From Belliella alkalica (GTDB lineage Bacteria > Bacteroidota > Bacteroidia > Cytophagales > Cyclobacteriaceae): a stretch of DNA of 64,000 bases. Shown piece by piece: positions 45,874-55,052 of the stretch. Made by a program: the position numbers and the translations under genes. The DNA is taken from assembly GCF_022549785.1 (NCBI RefSeq), contig NZ_JAKZGO010000001.1, forward strand, positions 248,001 through 312,000. Direction: 5' to 3'. The number at the start of each line of letters is the position of its first letter. The first letter of the stretch is position 1. The notes beneath the pieces are model-generated. The model was not told the origin of the DNA. It searched no databases and worked only from the letters and a program-made list of their open reading frames with translations.

Positions 45874-47055
45874 ATGGAAAAAGTTTCTCCAAAATTACGT
45901 TTCTCGAACTTCTCAGATGTCTGGGAAAGTCAAAAAGTTAAGAAGTTCTATAAACTGATCTCAGGTCAACATTTAGGGCCGAGCGAATATTTTAACAACC
46001 CTTCAAATCCAAGATCACTCCCTTATTTTACTGGACCATCAGACTTCACAAATGACCGCTTGAAATTGACAAAGTGGACAAACAAACAAAAGAATACGGC
46101 TATAGGGTCCGATATCTTATTCACTGTAAAAGGAAGCGGTGTTGGGACAATGATGTTTCTTCATTTACAAGAGATAGCTATTGGTCGGCAGCTTATGGCA
46201 ATTCGTGGGGAAAACGGTAATACAAATTTTCTCTTCCAAAGATTGATGCCACTTCAAAGAAATTTCGTCGCATTGGCTAGTGGGAATATGATCCCTGGAC
46301 TCTCTAGAGGTGATATTTTAAATACAATCATCAGCTTCCCCTCCCTTCCTGAACAGCAAAAAATCGCATCCTTCCTCTCTTCGGTTGACGAGCGGATTGA
46401 GTTGCTAGAGCAGAAGAAGGAAAAGCTAGAAGCCTACAAAAAGGGTGTGATGCAGCAAATCTTCTCACAACAGATCAGATTCAAGCAAGACGATGGCTCT
46501 GAGTTTCCTGATTGGGAGGAGAGGAAGTTGGGGGAGGTAGTGAAAGTATTTTCTGGAGGAACACCAAAATCATCTGACCCAGATCTTTACGGGGGTGATA
46601 TTCCATTTATTCGATCCGGTGAAATAAACGCAAGTGCGACAGAACTTACTTTGACGGAAAAAGGTCTGAAAAACTCGTCAGCAAAAATGGTAGAGAAAGG
46701 AGATCTTTTACTTGCTATTTACGGTGCTACCAGCGGAGAAGCTGGGATCTCCAAAATCAACGGTGCAATCAATCAAGCTATCCTTTGTATAAGGTGGGCT
46801 GGTGAAAATATGTTTCTGTTAAACTGGCTAAAGTTGAACAAAAATGCTCTGACTCAAAAGTACCTTCAAGGAGGTCAAGGCAATCTCTCAGGTGAAATCG
46901 TCAAATCATTTGAGCTGAATATTCCTAGCCGAGAAGAACAGATAAAAATAGCTGCATTCCTGAAATCCATTGACGAAAACCTTGAAACGCTTGACAGCCA
47001 AATCCAGGGCTTGCGCATTTGGAAGAAGGGGTTGTTGCAGCAGATGTTTGTGTAG
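45874..47055 (+). CDS. hsdS: Type I restriction-modification specificity subunit
   Basis: This 393-residue DNA-recognition subunit has two target-recognition domains (about 1-150 and 210-350). Each is followed by a coiled-coil spacer; the central one contains PEQQKIASFLSSVDERIELL, and a similar EEQIKIAAFLKSIDENLETL occurs near the C-terminus. The start at 45874 (ATG) is preferred to a TTG six bases earlier. It lies three bases before gene X, so the four genes are probably one transcript. No second hsdS copy or repeats for phase variation were found. Confidence 0.92.
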   Translation: MEKVSPKLRFSNFSDVWESQKVKKFYKLISGQHLGPSEYFNNPSNPRSLPYFTGPSDFTNDRLKLTKWTNKQKNTAIGSDILFTVKGSGVGTMMFLHLQEIAIGRQLMAIRGENGNTNFLFQRLMPLQRNFVALASGNMIPGLSRGDILNTIISFPSLPEQQKIASFLSSVDERIELLEQKKEKLEAYKKGVMQQIFSQQIRFKQDDGSEFPDWEERKLGEVVKVFSGGTPKSSDPDLYGGDIPFIRSGEINASATELTLTEKGLKNSSAKMVEKGDLLLAIYGATSGEAGISKINGAINQAILCIRWAGENMFLLNWLKLNKNALTQKYLQGGQGNLSGEIVKSFELNIPSREEQIKIAAFLKSIDENLETLDSQIQGLRIWKKGLLQQMFV

Positions 47056-47058
47056 AAT

Positions 47059-50000
47059 ATGGCAAAGAAGAAAAAATTAAGCAACCCATTTTCGACCGGC
47101 GGCGGTGGAGCTCTATTTGAAGCTCATGTCCAAGCCTCATTTGTCACGCTAATGCTAACTGGGGGACACGCTCCATGTCTTCCTTGCTGGCCAATTAAGG
47201 AAATTAAACTTCAGGGAAAGATTGATGGCTTTGAAACAGACGATCTAGTCGTTATCGTCGAAGATCCAATTAACAAAAAACAGCGGAAAATTCTCGGTCA
47301 GGTTAAGCATTCTATTGCTATTACTCCGCGAAATCCTTTATTTGGGGAGGTTATTCAAGGCGCTTGGAACGATTATAACAATCCCAAAAGTTTTACAAGA
47401 GGTGAAGACATTATTGCCTTGATCACAGGCCCCCTGAGTGCGACTGATTCCCATAATGTGCAATGGTTGTTGAATCAGGCGAGGCACACCAAAAATGTTG
47501 ATGAATTTTTCAGAAATGTCCATCAATCGAATTTCAGTCCTTCAAAGAGTATTGAGAAACTGGAAGTCTTTCAACACCACCTAAAAGCAGCTAATCGTGG
47601 ATTCCAGATCTCAAGGGATGAACTCTATGACTTCCTGAGACATTTTCATCTGATCGGATACGATCTTGGAAATGAATTCGGTGTTGTCCTATCACTACTG
47701 CATTCACACATTTCTCAATTTCAGCAACAATCTCCGCAGTTGGTCTGGTCAAAGGTTGTAGAAATAGTTCAAATATGGAATAAGGATGCTGGCACTATCA
47801 CGGCTACAAATATTCCTGAAGACCTTTTAGAAGCATTTAAACAAAAGACCTTATCAGAAATTCCCGAAGAGTTCAAGGTGGCACAGGAGAGTCATAAAGA
47901 GAATTGGGCTCAGCACCCGGACGCTACCTATCTGGCATTGGCTATTTTGATAGGTGCTTGGGATGAAAACAATCAATCAGACATAGAAGCGATTACACAA
48001 ATACTAGGCATCAGTTATGAAGAATGGTTGAAGAAGGCTCGGGAAATATTGCTTTCAACTGAAAGTCCTCTTTCTCTTAGAAACGGTATTTGGAAAGTCA
48101 TTGATCGAGCCAAACTTTGGAACCTTCTGGCAACACGCATCCTTGATCAAAACCTCGATATGTTTAAGTCACTATCTGTTTCGGTACTTAAGGAGCCAGA
48201 CCCCGCTTTTGAACTGTCACCCGACAAACGATATGCCGCGAATATTCATGGTAAGATGCTAAATTATTCAAATGTTTTGAGAAAAGGAATATCCGAAGGT
48301 TTGGCCATACTAAACAATCATCCAGAGGCATGTCGCAATTGCTCGCATGGAAAAGCCGAAAGAACATGTCGAGTTGTTCTACATGAAATTCTGTCTAATG
48401 CCGACTGGGTTATGTGGGGTAGCCTTAACGGTTTACTACCCACTCTTGCTGAGGCTTCCCCAGATGAATTTCTTACAGCAGTTGAAAAAGCGATATACCT
48501 TGAAACTTGTCCTTTTGATGAACTATTTTCGCAAGAAGGCACCGGTATCACTGGCAGAAATTATTTAACAGGTCTACTCTGGGCTTTAGAAGTCTTAGCC
48601 TGGGATGAACAGTATTTGGTCCGTGTCTGCGTTGCTCTTGCTGAGCTCTCCAGTCACGATCCTGGCGGAAATTGGGCGAATCGACCATCTAATTCACTTA
48701 TAACTATTTTACTGCCATGGTTACCACAAACACTTGCACCTGTTGAAAAGAGAAAAGTGGCATTAAGAACAATCCTTAGAGAACAACCTGATATCGCTTG
48801 GGACTTGATAATTAAGCTTCTTCCTGGCCATTGCAAAACCTCATTAGGGTCACACAAACCAAATTGGCGAAATACGATCCCTGATGATTGGAAAAATGTT
48901 GTTTCACAACAAGAATACTGGAGTCAGGTAAACTTTATTTCGGAGCTTGCGGTGGCTAATGCAGGAATAGATGTCATTCGGCTTTCTACGTTGATTGAAC
49001 GATTTGATAAACTACCTAAAAGAGCCTTTGATCAACTTGTCAAAGTCCTATCTTCTGAATCCATTGGTGAGCTGTCTGAAAACCAAACACTTTTACTCTG
49101 GGATCATTTAACAAAATTCACGAACAGACACAAGCGGTTTTCCGATTCAAGTTGGGCATTACCCATAGATCTGATTCACCAAATTGAAAAAATTTCAGAA
49201 AAACTCTCCCCAACCGACCCCTTTAATTTGTATCAGCACCTCTTTACAGATCGAGAATTTGATCTTTATGATGAAAACGGAGATTGGGTAGATCAAGGAA
49301 AAAAACTGAACGAGAGGCGTGAGATTGCCATTTCGAAAATCTTTAACCAACATGGTATTGATGGTGTCATCAGATTCCTAAAATCTGTTTCATCACCTTT
49401 TCAGGTTGGGTATGCAATTGGGGCTATTGAAGATGAAACTCTTGAAAACACCATTTTACCTCACTTCCTTGATTCTACAGAGGACAAACTTAACGCATTT
49501 GTAAGTAATTTTATATGGCGAAGATACCAAAGCAAAGGATCGAGCTGGTGTGACGGCCTTAAAAAATCTGATTGGAAACCCAGGCAATTAGGTCTTTTCC
49601 TGGCATGTTTACCATTTACCAAGGAAGTGTGGAATCGTGCTTCAGAATGGCTTAAAGAGCATGAGGCTGAATACTGGACTCGTACGGGTGCAAACATACA
49701 TCAATCTGATGGTGATATTTCTAATGGGATTGAGAAACTCATTCAATATGGCAGACCACAAACAGCAATCAATTGCATGAGCATTATGCTTCATTTGAAG
49801 TGGCCAATCGATAGTAAGCTAGGAATAAAAGCGTTACTTGAAGCTATTTCTTCTAAAGAACCAGGTGTTGCAAGAGACGAATATAACATCATCAATCTTA
49901 TCATACACCTTCAAAAGGAGTCACAAGTTAACAGTGACAACCTTTTAAAGGTAGAATGGGCTTATTTACCTTTACTGGATGGTCATGGCGGTGCCACACC

Positions 50001-50601
50001 AAAACTTCTAGAAAATAGACTTGCAAATGACCCTGTGTTCTTTTGTCAAATTATTCAAATGGTTTACCGCTCCAAGAAAGAAGATCAGCCTCCAAAAGAG
50101 CCCAATAAAAAATTACAGGAAAACGCTATAAATGGGTGGCAGTTACTCCATATGTGGAAGACACCTCCGGGAACACAGCAAGATGGAGTTTTCAACGAAA
50201 TTTACTTCACCAATTGGTTTGAGAAGGTCAAGGAAATCTGTAAAGAATCTGGCCACCTAGATGTTGCTCAGATTCATGTTGGCGAGGTATTGATAAACAC
50301 TCCACCAGATCCCGACGGTTTATGGATACACAAAGCTGTTGCTGCTTCATTAAACGAACTTGGAGCTGAAGACATGCGCGCAGGTTTCAAGACAGGAATA
50401 TTTAACGCACGCGGAGCTCATTGGGTTGACCCTACTGGAAAGCAAGATCGAGATTTAGCAAAACAGTATCAAAAAAAAGCCGAAGAAATAGAAGACGCCG
50501 GCTTTCATAGATTTGCGGTGATTTTGAAAAGCTTATCCACTGAATATAACCAGCAGGCGGATCAGGAAATTGAGGATCAAAAACTACGAAACAAACAATA
50601 A
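47059..50601 (+). CDS. Large putative nuclease-helical-repeat protein embedded in the restriction operon
   Basis: I do not recognise this 1180-residue protein as a named gene. Residues 1-130 look like a DUF4297/Mrr-type nuclease: GGGGALFEAHVQASFVTLML (14-33), DDLVVIVED (61-69) and GQVKHS (80-85) would give Glu/Asp...Gln-x-Lys. Residues about 180-1180 are helical, HEAT-like, with conserved-looking patches (SPLSLRNGIWKVIDRAKLW 336-354, GGNWANRPSNS 536-546, and RGAHWVDPTGK near the C-terminus). A Cys cluster, C425-x2-C428-x8-C437, could bind metal. No Walker A or helicase motif is visible. Its position three bases after hsdS suggests a defence accessory. Confidence 0.6.
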   Translation: MAKKKKLSNPFSTGGGGALFEAHVQASFVTLMLTGGHAPCLPCWPIKEIKLQGKIDGFETDDLVVIVEDPINKKQRKILGQVKHSIAITPRNPLFGEVIQGAWNDYNNPKSFTRGEDIIALITGPLSATDSHNVQWLLNQARHTKNVDEFFRNVHQSNFSPSKSIEKLEVFQHHLKAANRGFQISRDELYDFLRHFHLIGYDLGNEFGVVLSLLHSHISQFQQQSPQLVWSKVVEIVQIWNKDAGTITATNIPEDLLEAFKQKTLSEIPEEFKVAQESHKENWAQHPDATYLALAILIGAWDENNQSDIEAITQILGISYEEWLKKAREILLSTESPLSLRNGIWKVIDRAKLWNLLATRILDQNLDMFKSLSVSVLKEPDPAFELSPDKRYAANIHGKMLNYSNVLRKGISEGLAILNNHPEACRNCSHGKAERTCRVVLHEILSNADWVMWGSLNGLLPTLAEASPDEFLTAVEKAIYLETCPFDELFSQEGTGITGRNYLTGLLWALEVLAWDEQYLVRVCVALAELSSHDPGGNWANRPSNSLITILLPWLPQTLAPVEKRKVALRTILREQPDIAWDLIIKLLPGHCKTSLGSHKPNWRNTIPDDWKNVVSQQEYWSQVNFISELAVANAGIDVIRLSTLIERFDKLPKRAFDQLVKVLSSESIGELSENQTLLLWDHLTKFTNRHKRFSDSSWALPIDLIHQIEKISEKLSPTDPFNLYQHLFTDREFDLYDENGDWVDQGKKLNERREIAISKIFNQHGIDGVIRFLKSVSSPFQVGYAIGAIEDETLENTILPHFLDSTEDKLNAFVSNFIWRRYQSKGSSWCDGLKKSDWKPRQLGLFLACLPFTKEVWNRASEWLKEHEAEYWTRTGANIHQSDGDISNGIEKLIQYGRPQTAINCMSIMLHLKWPIDSKLGIKALLEAISSKEPGVARDEYNIINLIIHLQKESQVNSDNLLKVEWAYLPLLDGHGGATPKLLENRLANDPVFFCQIIQMVYRSKKEDQPPKEPNKKLQENAINGWQLLHMWKTPPGTQQDGVFNEIYFTNWFEKVKEICKESGHLDVAQIHVGEVLINTPPDPDGLWIHKAVAASLNELGAEDMRAGFKTGIFNARGAHWVDPTGKQDRDLAKQYQKKAEEIEDAGFHRFAVILKSLSTEYNQQADQEIEDQKLRNKQ

Positions 50602-50658
50602 AACCACATCTTTAAAGAGTACTTGCAGATTTCCAGAAAGCAACTTTTGAAAATTATT

Positions 50659-53547
50659 ATGACCACCCAACCAGAACAGACCCTTGAAAACAACCTGATC
50701 TCTCAGCTACAGCAGCTAGGTTATAAAAAGGTCACGATTGCCGATGAAACTGCCTTGCTTTCAAACTTGAAAACTCAACTCGAAACACACAACAAAACCG
50801 AACTCAGCGAAAAGGAATTTGCACAAATCCTCAATGCGATCAACAAAGGAAATGTGTTTGAGCGAGCAAAGATTCTCAGAGATAGAGTGGAGTACACAGA
50901 TGATTCCGGAGAGCATCGCACCATCGAACTGATCAATCAGATACACTGGTGTAAAAACGAGTTTCAGGTTGCTCAGCAGATCTCTATGAAGGGACTCTAC
51001 AAAAACCGCTATGATGTCACGATCTTAGTCAATGGCATTCCACTCGTTCAGGTAGAACTTAAACGTCGAGGCTTGGAACTCAAAGAAGCCTTCAAGCAAA
51101 CCTCTCGATATGGCATTCATTCCTATGATGCAGGTCAGGGACTTTTTCAGTTTATCCAGATCTTCGTAATCAGCAATGGCGCCAACACCAAATACTACGC
51201 CAATGGGCCTATGAAGTCGCGGAGTTTCAAACAGACATTCTACTGGTCAGATGTCAAAAACAAGTTGATCACACAGCTTTCAACTTTTGCAGACACATTT
51301 CTGGAGCCTTGCCATATTTCCAAGATGATCACCAAGTACGTGGTCTTGAACGAAACAGAAAAAACCTTGATGGTGCTTCGCCCCTATCAGTACTATGCTA
51401 CAGAGGCGATTGTGGATAGGGTCAAATCTACCACCAAATATGGCTATATCTGGCATACAACAGGTTCGGGAAAAACACTCACATCATTCAAGACTGCACA
51501 GATTCTCACTAACTTGCCCCATGTCTATAAAGTGGTCTTTGTCGTGGACAGAAAAGATCTCGATACCCAGACTACACAAGAATTCAATGGATTTAGCAAA
51601 GGAAGTATTGATGGAACCAACAATACCAATACCCTAGTCAAGCAGCTGATTGGAGACGATAAGTTGATTGTCACTACCATTCAAAAACTATCAACAGCCG
51701 TCAACAAAGCTCGCTATGTAGAAAAGATGACTCCCCTCAAAGAAAAGCGCATCGTCTTTATTTTTGACGAGTGTCACCGGAGTCAATTTGGCAAGACCCA
51801 TTCCGATATCAAGGCATTTTTTGAAAAATGTCAGATGTTTGGGTTTACAGGTACGCCTATCTTCGAAAAAAACGCGGGTACCAACGAGTGGGGAAAACGC
51901 ACCACCCAGATGCTTTTCGGAGACTGTCTCCACAAGTACGTGATAACAGATGCAATTCGGGATGAAAACGTATTGAAATTCTCAGTAGAGTACATTTCCA
52001 CTTTCAAGAAAAGAGACCATATCTTCGACATCAATGTAGAGGCTATCGATGAAGAAGAGGTGATGAATGCACCACAAAGACTCAACAACATCGTAGACTA
52101 TATCCTCAATAATCATGGGAGGAAAACACATAATAGGGCTTTCACAGCAATCTTCTGTGTGCCTAGCGTCCATGTACTGATAGAGTACTATAAACTTTTT
52201 CAGTCCAAATATGAAGCAGGAGAACACAAGCTAAAAGTAGGCACCATCTTTTCCTACGGTGCAAATGTGGATCTGATTGATGATGACGTGGATGAAATGG
52301 GTCTAACGATGGAAGATGAAAATGATTCCTTGCTAGTGGCTGCCGAAGCCAAGGCTCCATATGGACTACAGTCACAAGGCAAAAAGCACCCGAGGGAATA
52401 CTTGGATGAGTTTATTGGAGATTATAACAAGCATTTTGGTACAAACTTCAGTACACAAGATTCCAAATCCTTCTACAATTATTATAATGACATTGCCAAG
52501 CGGGTGAAAAATAGGCAGGTTGATATTTTGCTGGTAGTAAATATGTTCTTGACAGGTTTTGACAGCAAAAGACTAAACACCCTATATGTTGACAAAAACC
52601 TAAAATATCATGGGCTAATCCAAGCCTTCTCCAGGACCAACAGAATTCTAGATGAACTCAAATCCCAAGGCAACATCGTCTGTTTCCGAAATCTAAAGGA
52701 TGCCACCGATCAAGCTATCTCACTCTTTTCCAACATAGAGGCCAAGAGCGAGATAATTATAGAGCCCTATGAGGATTATATAAAGAAATTCAACGATGCA
52801 TATATAGAATTGCTTAAAATCGCACCATCAGTCAACAGTGTCAATGATCTTCAAGATGAAGATGCACAGCTGGAATTCATAAAAGCTTTCAGAGAGTTGA
52901 TGCGACTGAAAAATGTTTTGGGCACATTTACAGAGTTTGATTTCGCTGACCTTTCTATGCCGGAGCAGGCATTTGAGGACTACAAGAGTAAATACCTTGA
53001 CTTGTATGATAGGACAAAAAATGACAGTCAAAAAGAAAAGATTTCCATCCTCAACGACATAGACTTTGAACTTGAACTGATCCACCGTGACGAGATCAAT
53101 GTGAGCTATATTTTGAAACTTCTAGGCAAACTAAAAGACGCCACTCCTGAGGAGCAAGAGAAACAGAAGAAAGCGATCGTAGAGCTCATCGTAGGTGAAG
53201 TCCAACTTAGAAGCAAGCGGGAATTGATCGAGAAATTTATCCGTGAAAACCTCCCAAAAATAGCGGATTCGGAAGATATTCCTGATGAATTTGCCACATT
53301 CTGGACTATGGAAAGGCTCACAGCGCTTCATCAGCTCAGCCAAGAAGAAAACTTGGATGATGAAGCTTTGGAAAAAGTGATTGGAGATTTTATCTATACC
53401 GAAAAAGAGCCTCTAAGAGACGATATCATCGGATTGATGAAAAACAAGCCATCACTTAAAGAGCGTAAAACCATCGCTGAACGCATCAAATCCAAAATCC
53501 TTGGATTTGTAGAGACCTTTATCAATGGAATTTCAGAGGCGGCTTAA
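50659..53547 (+). CDS. hsdR: Type I restriction-modification ATP-dependent restriction subunit
   Basis: The ATG at 50659 (962 residues) is chosen over a TTG 36 bases earlier because it starts MTTQPEQTLENNL, a family-like N-terminus. The N-terminal PD-(D/E)xK nuclease has Asp119, Glu133 and Lys135 (QVELKRRG). The two-domain motor has Walker A TTGSGKT (267-273), DECHRSQFGK (370-379) and FGFTGTPIF. The C-terminal helical domain docks onto the methylase. It lies 57 bases after gene X. It cleaves unmethylated DNA after translocation as part of R2M2S1. Confidence 0.95.
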   Translation: MTTQPEQTLENNLISQLQQLGYKKVTIADETALLSNLKTQLETHNKTELSEKEFAQILNAINKGNVFERAKILRDRVEYTDDSGEHRTIELINQIHWCKNEFQVAQQISMKGLYKNRYDVTILVNGIPLVQVELKRRGLELKEAFKQTSRYGIHSYDAGQGLFQFIQIFVISNGANTKYYANGPMKSRSFKQTFYWSDVKNKLITQLSTFADTFLEPCHISKMITKYVVLNETEKTLMVLRPYQYYATEAIVDRVKSTTKYGYIWHTTGSGKTLTSFKTAQILTNLPHVYKVVFVVDRKDLDTQTTQEFNGFSKGSIDGTNNTNTLVKQLIGDDKLIVTTIQKLSTAVNKARYVEKMTPLKEKRIVFIFDECHRSQFGKTHSDIKAFFEKCQMFGFTGTPIFEKNAGTNEWGKRTTQMLFGDCLHKYVITDAIRDENVLKFSVEYISTFKKRDHIFDINVEAIDEEEVMNAPQRLNNIVDYILNNHGRKTHNRAFTAIFCVPSVHVLIEYYKLFQSKYEAGEHKLKVGTIFSYGANVDLIDDDVDEMGLTMEDENDSLLVAAEAKAPYGLQSQGKKHPREYLDEFIGDYNKHFGTNFSTQDSKSFYNYYNDIAKRVKNRQVDILLVVNMFLTGFDSKRLNTLYVDKNLKYHGLIQAFSRTNRILDELKSQGNIVCFRNLKDATDQAISLFSNIEAKSEIIIEPYEDYIKKFNDAYIELLKIAPSVNSVNDLQDEDAQLEFIKAFRELMRLKNVLGTFTEFDFADLSMPEQAFEDYKSKYLDLYDRTKNDSQKEKISILNDIDFELELIHRDEINVSYILKLLGKLKDATPEEQEKQKKAIVELIVGEVQLRSKRELIEKFIRENLPKIADSEDIPDEFATFWTMERLTALHQLSQEENLDDEALEKVIGDFIYTEKEPLRDDIIGLMKNKPSLKERKTIAERIKSKILGFVETFINGISEAA

Positions 53548-53614
53548 GCATACATATTCCTTACCTATCCACTGAACTTCTAAGAAACAAGTGGTAATAA
53601 TTGGTTTTCAGTGC

Positions 53615-54703
53615 TTATTTTTTTCCGATTTGATTTATTTGAATACCTATTTGAACTGCATCAGGCAATACAATAGACCTCGTGGTAGCAAAAGGGATGT
53701 TAGCAGATATCCTGTATTTATCTGTAATATTTATCCCCAAATATACTTGGCTTATCCAAAATGATTGATTTAGAGGATTATCTACGGGACTTTTGAGTCC
53801 TTGATAAAATGCACTAGTACCCCTGATATTGCTTGCTTTGAAGTTTCCAAAAAGACTGAAATTACCTTCATTGGTTTTCAATTCAAGATACCCTTCAATA
53901 GGAAACTCCAAATAACCAACAAAGCTAGATTTTGGGATTTCAGAGCCAAATATCGGAATGTCAGCTATCGCTCCTGGCTTTGCAGAAACATACAAAGCTA
54001 CATTTGTAGTATTCATAAAAAATAGAGGGATTTCAAATCTAAGGTTAGTCAATCCACCTCCATTCAATATCTTAGTTGCAAGTTCCAAAGAGTCTAAATT
54101 ATCCCCTGAGTAAAATACACTTGAAAATGATATTCTCCCTATTGCAAATGTACCTGAGACCAAATCTGTGAAAATTGTAGCCCTATCTTGATTCCCTTGC
54201 AAGACTACATTACTAAAAGTGTTAGGTTTATCACCCTCTACTGAATTGAAAAAGAAGCTAGCTTGGTAACGGTTCTTTACAGGAAGAAAATAATTGGTTG
54301 CCTTAGGTATCCCATTAATTCTGTTAATCGCAGCGTAGTAACCACTAAGCTCTTTATATTCTTCTATTTGTTTCCTTATGTCAACGAGTTTTTTATTATT
54401 GTCAAAAATCTTTTTCAAAGATGCCGTATCTGATTTTTTTGCTAGTTCGTCATTTGCTTTTAGTAAATTCTCAACCTCTTTTTCGTGTTCTTTAAACTTA
54501 TTACTATAAAATTCACTAGCTCCAAAAGCTCCTGCTACATCTATCATTTCTAGTGATTCAGGAATATGTGCATTGAGTCCCATCGTTTTCAAGTCATTTG
54601 TTATTTTGTATGACAACTTGTTTGTGGGTTTGATTGAAGGAAATTGTGCATATGCAGCATAACAATATCCTAGTAGTAATGTAAGTAAGTAAAGCTTTTT
54701 CAT
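53615..54703 (-). CDS. Secreted protein of unknown function
   Basis: The 362-residue product starts at 54703 (MKKLYLLTLLLGYCYAAYA|QFPS), a signal peptide; the in-frame ATG at 54781 would put a hydrophilic stretch before it. After the signal there is a conserved-looking IKPTNKLSYKITNDLK segment and a charged coiled coil (about 60-115), then a beta-rich C-terminal half (many alternating aromatic/hydrophobic strands). It is probably periplasmic or an outer-membrane beta-structure protein. I do not recognise the family. It is convergent with hsdR and divergent from the large receptor at 55053. Confidence 0.6.
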   Translation of the reverse strand: MKKLYLLTLLLGYCYAAYAQFPSIKPTNKLSYKITNDLKTMGLNAHIPESLEMIDVAGAFGASEFYSNKFKEHEKEVENLLKANDELAKKSDTASLKKIFDNNKKLVDIRKQIEEYKELSGYYAAINRINGIPKATNYFLPVKNRYQASFFFNSVEGDKPNTFSNVVLQGNQDRATIFTDLVSGTFAIGRISFSSVFYSGDNLDSLELATKILNGGGLTNLRFEIPLFFMNTTNVALYVSAKPGAIADIPIFGSEIPKSSFVGYLEFPIEGYLELKTNEGNFSLFGNFKASNIRGTSAFYQGLKSPVDNPLNQSFWISQVYLGINITDKYRISANIPFATTRSIVLPDAVQIGIQINQIGKK

Positions 54704-55052
54704 TTTGTCTGGATTTTGGTTCTCAACAAATTTCCAAAACAAGAACCATATAAAAAATACCCTGTTGTTGGTATTTTTCACGAAAAAAAAACACGCTCGA
54801 GTTAGTCAGAAACTATATAGTGAAGTACTTTTTAATAATTTTTTGCTCTCATTAAAAAGAACAGCAATCCAAAAATGTAAGGTTATTCGTAAGCTTTAGT
54901 AAATCTATTTCCACTTACGCAACAGTACGCTAGTTAATTTGAATAGATACCTGGATCATTCAGTCAAAAATCGAAGATTTGATTCAAATGATTTTATTGA
55001 CACATTCGACTAATGCGGTCATTGATGATAATCACATTATAAAATTTCATGC
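54704..55052. other. 349-bp divergent intergenic region
   Basis: The gap separates the secreted protein gene (minus) from the large receptor gene (plus). I see no gene-sized frame beyond an in-frame N-terminal extension of the minus-strand gene, and no clear palindrome. It must hold promoters for both genes. Confidence 0.4.

Noticed and set aside
44303-50601. Phase-variable hsdS with inverted repeats or a second hsdS copy
   Set aside because: Only one hsdS is present and no recombinase or repeat pair was seen near it.
47059-50601. Known STAND/Avs or helicase-type defence protein
   Set aside because: No Walker A, Walker B or helicase motif could be found in the translation, so that label is not supported.
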